From positions 1 through 46,472 of the forward strand of contig QCIH01000010.1 in NCBI GenBank assembly GCA_003216795.1: 46,472 nt of DNA, given 5' to 3'. Under the pieces are notes generated by a model, which was given only the letters and a program-made list of their open reading frames with translations, made no database searches and was not told the origin of the DNA. Below, piece by piece: positions 44,046 through 46,472 of the stretch (its first letter is position 1; every line of letters begins with the position of its first letter). The translations under genes were made by a program, and so were the position numbers. Source of the DNA: Prochlorococcus sp. AG-402-K16 (GTDB lineage Bacteria; Cyanobacteriota; Cyanobacteriia; PCC-6307; Cyanobiaceae).

Positions 44046-44273
44046 TTATGAAATCCAACCAGCGCTAAGAATAATTGCGAGAGATAAAAATATCACTAAA
44101 AAAGTCCAAGTTATTTTGTTGAGAGAGGCTTCTGCACTACTTGCGCTGTTGAACATAGAGCTTCCACTGGCAGCTATTCCTCCCATCCCATCACCTTTTG
44201 GACTATGAAGTAAAACTAAGAGAATGAGAAGAACTCCAGAAAGTACCCAAATCCAACTAATAATTTGAATCAT
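44046..44273 (-). CDS. secG: Preprotein translocase subunit SecG
   Basis: 75 aa two-span membrane protein. First segment IISWIWVLSGVLLILLVLLHS, then the conserved loop PKGDGMGGIAASGSSMFNS, then TFLVIFLSLAIILSAG. The loop motif is diagnostic for SecG, the accessory subunit of SecYEG in the plasma and thylakoid membranes. It follows gpmI by 23 bases on the same strand, an arrangement without evident functional link. Confidence 0.94.
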   Translation of the reverse strand: MIQIISWIWVLSGVLLILLVLLHSPKGDGMGGIAASGSSMFNSASSAEASLNKITWTFLVIFLSLAIILSAGWIS

Positions 44274-44296
44274 TACTTAAAAAAACTTTTATTAAT

Positions 44297-45919
44297 TTAA
44301 ACGTGTTGAACGACCTTATTATAACCCTTTAACTCAATTTCTTGAATAAGCGATTTGCCTGTCATTTCTCTTGGTATTGGGAGATTTAATAATTGCAATA
44401 AAGTGGGAGCAATATCTGCTAATCCCGCGTTTTCTCTTAAATTAATTTCATTGCCCATATTTGGTATTTTTCTTTTCTCACCTTCAATCAAAATTAATGG
44501 AACTTTATTTATTGTGTGTGCTGTCCATGGTTCTCCTTCAGATCCTTTCATTACCTCTGCGTTACCATGATCGGCTGTAATAACAATGCTTCCGCCCATT
44601 TCTCCAGTAGCATTAACTATTTGACCGACACATTTATCTACTTTTTCTATAGCTTTTATTGTTGCATCCATGTTGCCTGTATGACCAACCATATCAGGAT
44701 TGGCAAAATTGATAACAACAAAAGCATAATTCCCGCTTTTAATTGCTTTAGAGCAACTAATAGTTAATTCCTCCGCAGACATTTCGGGTTCCATATCATA
44801 AGTTGCGACTCTTGGAGATGGAATCAAATGTCTCTCCTCTCCAGGTAAAGGTATTTCAACTCCTCCATTGAAAAAGTATGTTACGTGAGGATATTTTTCA
44901 GTCTCAGCTGTTCTGTATTGTTTAAGTCCGTTTTCTGATACTATTTGGCCTATAAAATTATTGAGTGATTCAGGAGGAAATGCCACTTTAACGGGAAAGT
45001 TTGGATCATATTGAGTAAAAGTAACAAAATCTAGATTTGGATAATTTTTTCTTTCAAAGTCTGAGAATTCTTTGACAGAAAGGGATTTGACTATTTGTCT
45101 TGCTCTGTCTGGACGAAAGTTAAAGCAAATCAAACTATCCCCATCTTTAAGATAGTTTTCAGACATTCGTATGGGCTCTATAAATTCATCGGTTATGTTT
45201 TTGGAATAACTTTTTTCTATGTAATCCTTAGGAGAAATATTTGTTACTTGAATATCTGGATCAGTCAAATTAGAATATGCTTTTTCTGTTCTATCCCATA
45301 AAAGATTTCTGTCCATTATCCAGTATCTTCCGCATATGGAAGCTATTTCGCCTACATTAAATTTTTTAATACATGATTCTATTTGATTTAGATATTTCAA
45401 AGCACTTTTTGCGGGAGTGTCTCTTCCATCAGTAATAATATGGATTGCAACTTTTTTAATTTTATTATGAGATGCCCACTTTATTAAACCTAATAAATGA
45501 TCGATATGACTATGAACTCCTCCATCGGAACATAATCCTGTGATATGCAAAGTAGAATTATTTTTCTTTAATGATGCAGCCATCTCTTTTAACTCATTTA
45601 CCAAACCTAATTGATTATTTTTTACAATATTTGAAATCCTTACAAGTTCTTGTTGTATTATTCTTCCCGAACCAATGGTAAGGTGACCAACCTCTGAATT
45701 ACCCATTTGACCATCTGGTAGGCCTACCTCAGATCCACTGGCACTTATAAGGGTATGGGGGTAAGCATGCCATAATGAGTCCATGATTGGTGTACTGGCA
45801 TTTTTTATTGCATTATCTGATTTTTCTTTTCGATATCCCCATCCATCCAGTATTGCAAGAACTACAGGGCTCTGAGGAACACTTAATCTTTTAATATTTT
45901 TGCTGCTAATCTTTGACAT
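44297..45919 (-). CDS. gpmI: 2,3-bisphosphoglycerate-independent phosphoglycerate mutase
   Basis: 540 aa alkaline-phosphatase superfamily enzyme that interconverts 3- and 2-phosphoglycerate. D25 (ILDGWGYR) and the phosphorylated serine S75 ([16 protein letters not shown]) are at the N-terminus; [24 protein letters not shown] and the second metal site ITADHGNAE follow in the correct order. Needs Mn2+ rather than the bisphosphoglycerate cofactor. A 137-base spacer separates it from the divergent pyrR. Confidence 0.97.
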   Translation of the reverse strand: MSKISSKNIKRLSVPQSPVVLAILDGWGYRKEKSDNAIKNASTPIMDSLWHAYPHTLISASGSEVGLPDGQMGNSEVGHLTIGSGRIIQQELVRISNIVKNNQLGLVNELKEMAASLKKNNSTLHITGLCSDGGVHSHIDHLLGLIKWASHNKIKKVAIHIITDGRDTPAKSALKYLNQIESCIKKFNVGEIASICGRYWIMDRNLLWDRTEKAYSNLTDPDIQVTNISPKDYIEKSYSKNITDEFIEPIRMSENYLKDGDSLICFNFRPDRARQIVKSLSVKEFSDFERKNYPNLDFVTFTQYDPNFPVKVAFPPESLNNFIGQIVSENGLKQYRTAETEKYPHVTYFFNGGVEIPLPGEERHLIPSPRVATYDMEPEMSAEELTISCSKAIKSGNYAFVVINFANPDMVGHTGNMDATIKAIEKVDKCVGQIVNATGEMGGSIVITADHGNAEVMKGSEGEPWTAHTINKVPLILIEGEKRKIPNMGNEINLRENAGLADIAPTLLQLLNLPIPREMTGKSLIQEIELKGYNKVVQHV

Positions 45920-46002
45920 ATTTAGATCAAATTCATTGTTAACTGATCCAACCTTAAATTTAGCTTCAAACGTTACTCTTTAACAATTTATATTTAACAT
46001 AG

Positions 46003-46016
46003 TTAGCTTTTGCTAA
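46003..46016. repeat. Small inverted repeat in the gpmI/pyrR divergent spacer
   Basis: TTAGC-TTTT-GCTAA, a 5-bp stem with a T4 loop, 41 bases before the pyrR ATG. Nothing in this 137-base spacer resembles a PyrR-binding attenuator with terminator. Weak on its own. Confidence 0.25.
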
Positions 46017-46056
46017 TTTATGAAAATATTAGATTAATTTTATTTCTTGATAAATC

Positions 46057-46472
46057 ATGTCTAAGAAGACAAAAAAGATCGTAATACTTACTGAAGTTCA
46101 GCTTAGAAAAACTATTTCGCGTTTAACGTGCGAAATTATCGAAAAAGTAAAAAAATTAGATAACCTTCTTTTGGTTGGTATCCCTACTAGAGGAATTGAG
46201 CTGACGGATGTGTTAGAGAAGGAATTATTCTCTAGAACAGGTTTAAGAGTTAGAAAAGGAACAATTGATCCAACTTTTTATAGAGATGACCAAAATAGAG
46301 TTGGTACTCGCCTAATACAAGCTGCAGATATTCCAACTCCTATTGAGAAACAAGAAATTCTTTTAATAGATGATGTGATTTACACAGGTAGAACAATTAG
46401 AGCTGCAATGGATGCTTTATATTCATGGGGCAGACCTCAAAGAGTGATGTTACTAGTAATGGTAGATAGAGG
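46057..46472 (+). CDS. pyrR: Bifunctional PyrR (regulator/uracil phosphoribosyltransferase), 3' end missing
   Basis: The ATG at 46057 opens a frame that runs off the window after 138 codons. Type I phosphoribosyltransferase features: VGIPTRGIEL near the N-terminus, RKGTIDPTFYRDD (typical of PyrR), and the PRPP loop ILLIDDVIYTGRTIRAAMDAL followed by GRPQRVMLLVMVDRG. PyrR controls pyr attenuation in Bacillus and also has UPRT activity; in cyanobacteria the regulatory role is uncertain. Transcribed away from gpmI. Confidence 0.92.
   Translation, partial: MSKKTKKIVILTEVQLRKTISRLTCEIIEKVKKLDNLLLVGIPTRGIELTDVLEKELFSRTGLRVRKGTIDPTFYRDDQNRVGTRLIQAADIPTPIEKQEILLIDDVIYTGRTIRAAMDALYSWGRPQRVMLLVMVDR

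Overview
The window is a compact, AT-rich piece of a marine picocyanobacterial chromosome, most likely a high-light-adapted Prochlorococcus. The evidence is: a split RpoC2 subunit of RNA polymerase, a high-light-inducible (Hli) mini-protein, Ycf35 and PSRP-3/Ycf65 (cyanobacterial/plastid families), a b/b' type F-ATP synthase, system II cytochrome c biogenesis, a cyanobacterial PII protein, and very short spacers. Clade or strain cannot be fixed by eye. I see no insertion sequence, phage gene, CRISPR array, rRNA or tRNA. No gene-free stretch exceeds 300 bases; the longest is the divergent spacer 25532-25799, and 19961-20251 is nearly as long but holds two tiny candidate ORFs.

Layout. 1-5942: 3' part of rpoC2, an hli gene, rlmN, a 48-residue membrane protein and a HEAT-repeat protein. 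6091-8258: a cassette of DUF2997, Ycf35, a 4Fe-4S ferredoxin and an aldo/keto reductase whose C-terminal ferredoxin-like region has lost its cysteines. 8261-9778: rsmG, a membrane-anchored J-domain protein and DUF3143. 9787-14354 (minus): a full late-pimelate and biotin operon bioF-bioK-bioC-bioD-bioA. 14494-17220: a Ski2-like helicase. 17231-19960 (minus): purB and fumC. 20026-22273: tiny hydrophobic ORFs, a TlyA-like rRNA methylase, glnB (PII), a small unknown and queF. 22270-25531 (minus): ccs1, ccdA and an FtsW-type SEDS protein.

25800-31531 is the ATP synthase operon atp1-I-H-G-F-D-A-C, followed by a 2Fe-2S ferredoxin, a 63-residue unknown and DUF3326. 33145-37648 (minus) holds nadE, nadD, a membrane GTPase and a CNNM/CBS transporter-like protein. 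37726-39847 holds pepP, a 52-residue unknown and PSRP-3. 39851-41756 (minus) holds atpE and atpB, the second ATP synthase locus. 41975-43975 is groES-groEL with a K-box upstream and a strong terminator after it. 44046-45919 (minus) holds gpmI and secG, and the window ends inside pyrR.

The genes are almost all housekeeping: transcription, rRNA modification, cofactor synthesis (biotin, NAD, queuosine, cytochrome c heme attachment), ATP synthesis and protein folding. I found no clear new multi-gene system. The best leads are regulatory DNA (a perfect 10-bp dyad inside bioF, the groE K-box, two hairpins ahead of the ATP synthase c-subunit gene, a dyad at the DUF2997 start) and poorly understood conserved genes (the DUF2997/Ycf35/ferredoxin/reductase cassette, the membrane GTPase, several tiny proteins). 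Several genes appear to use TTG or GTG starts (rlmN, the 48-residue protein, the J-domain protein, DUF3143, the helicase).
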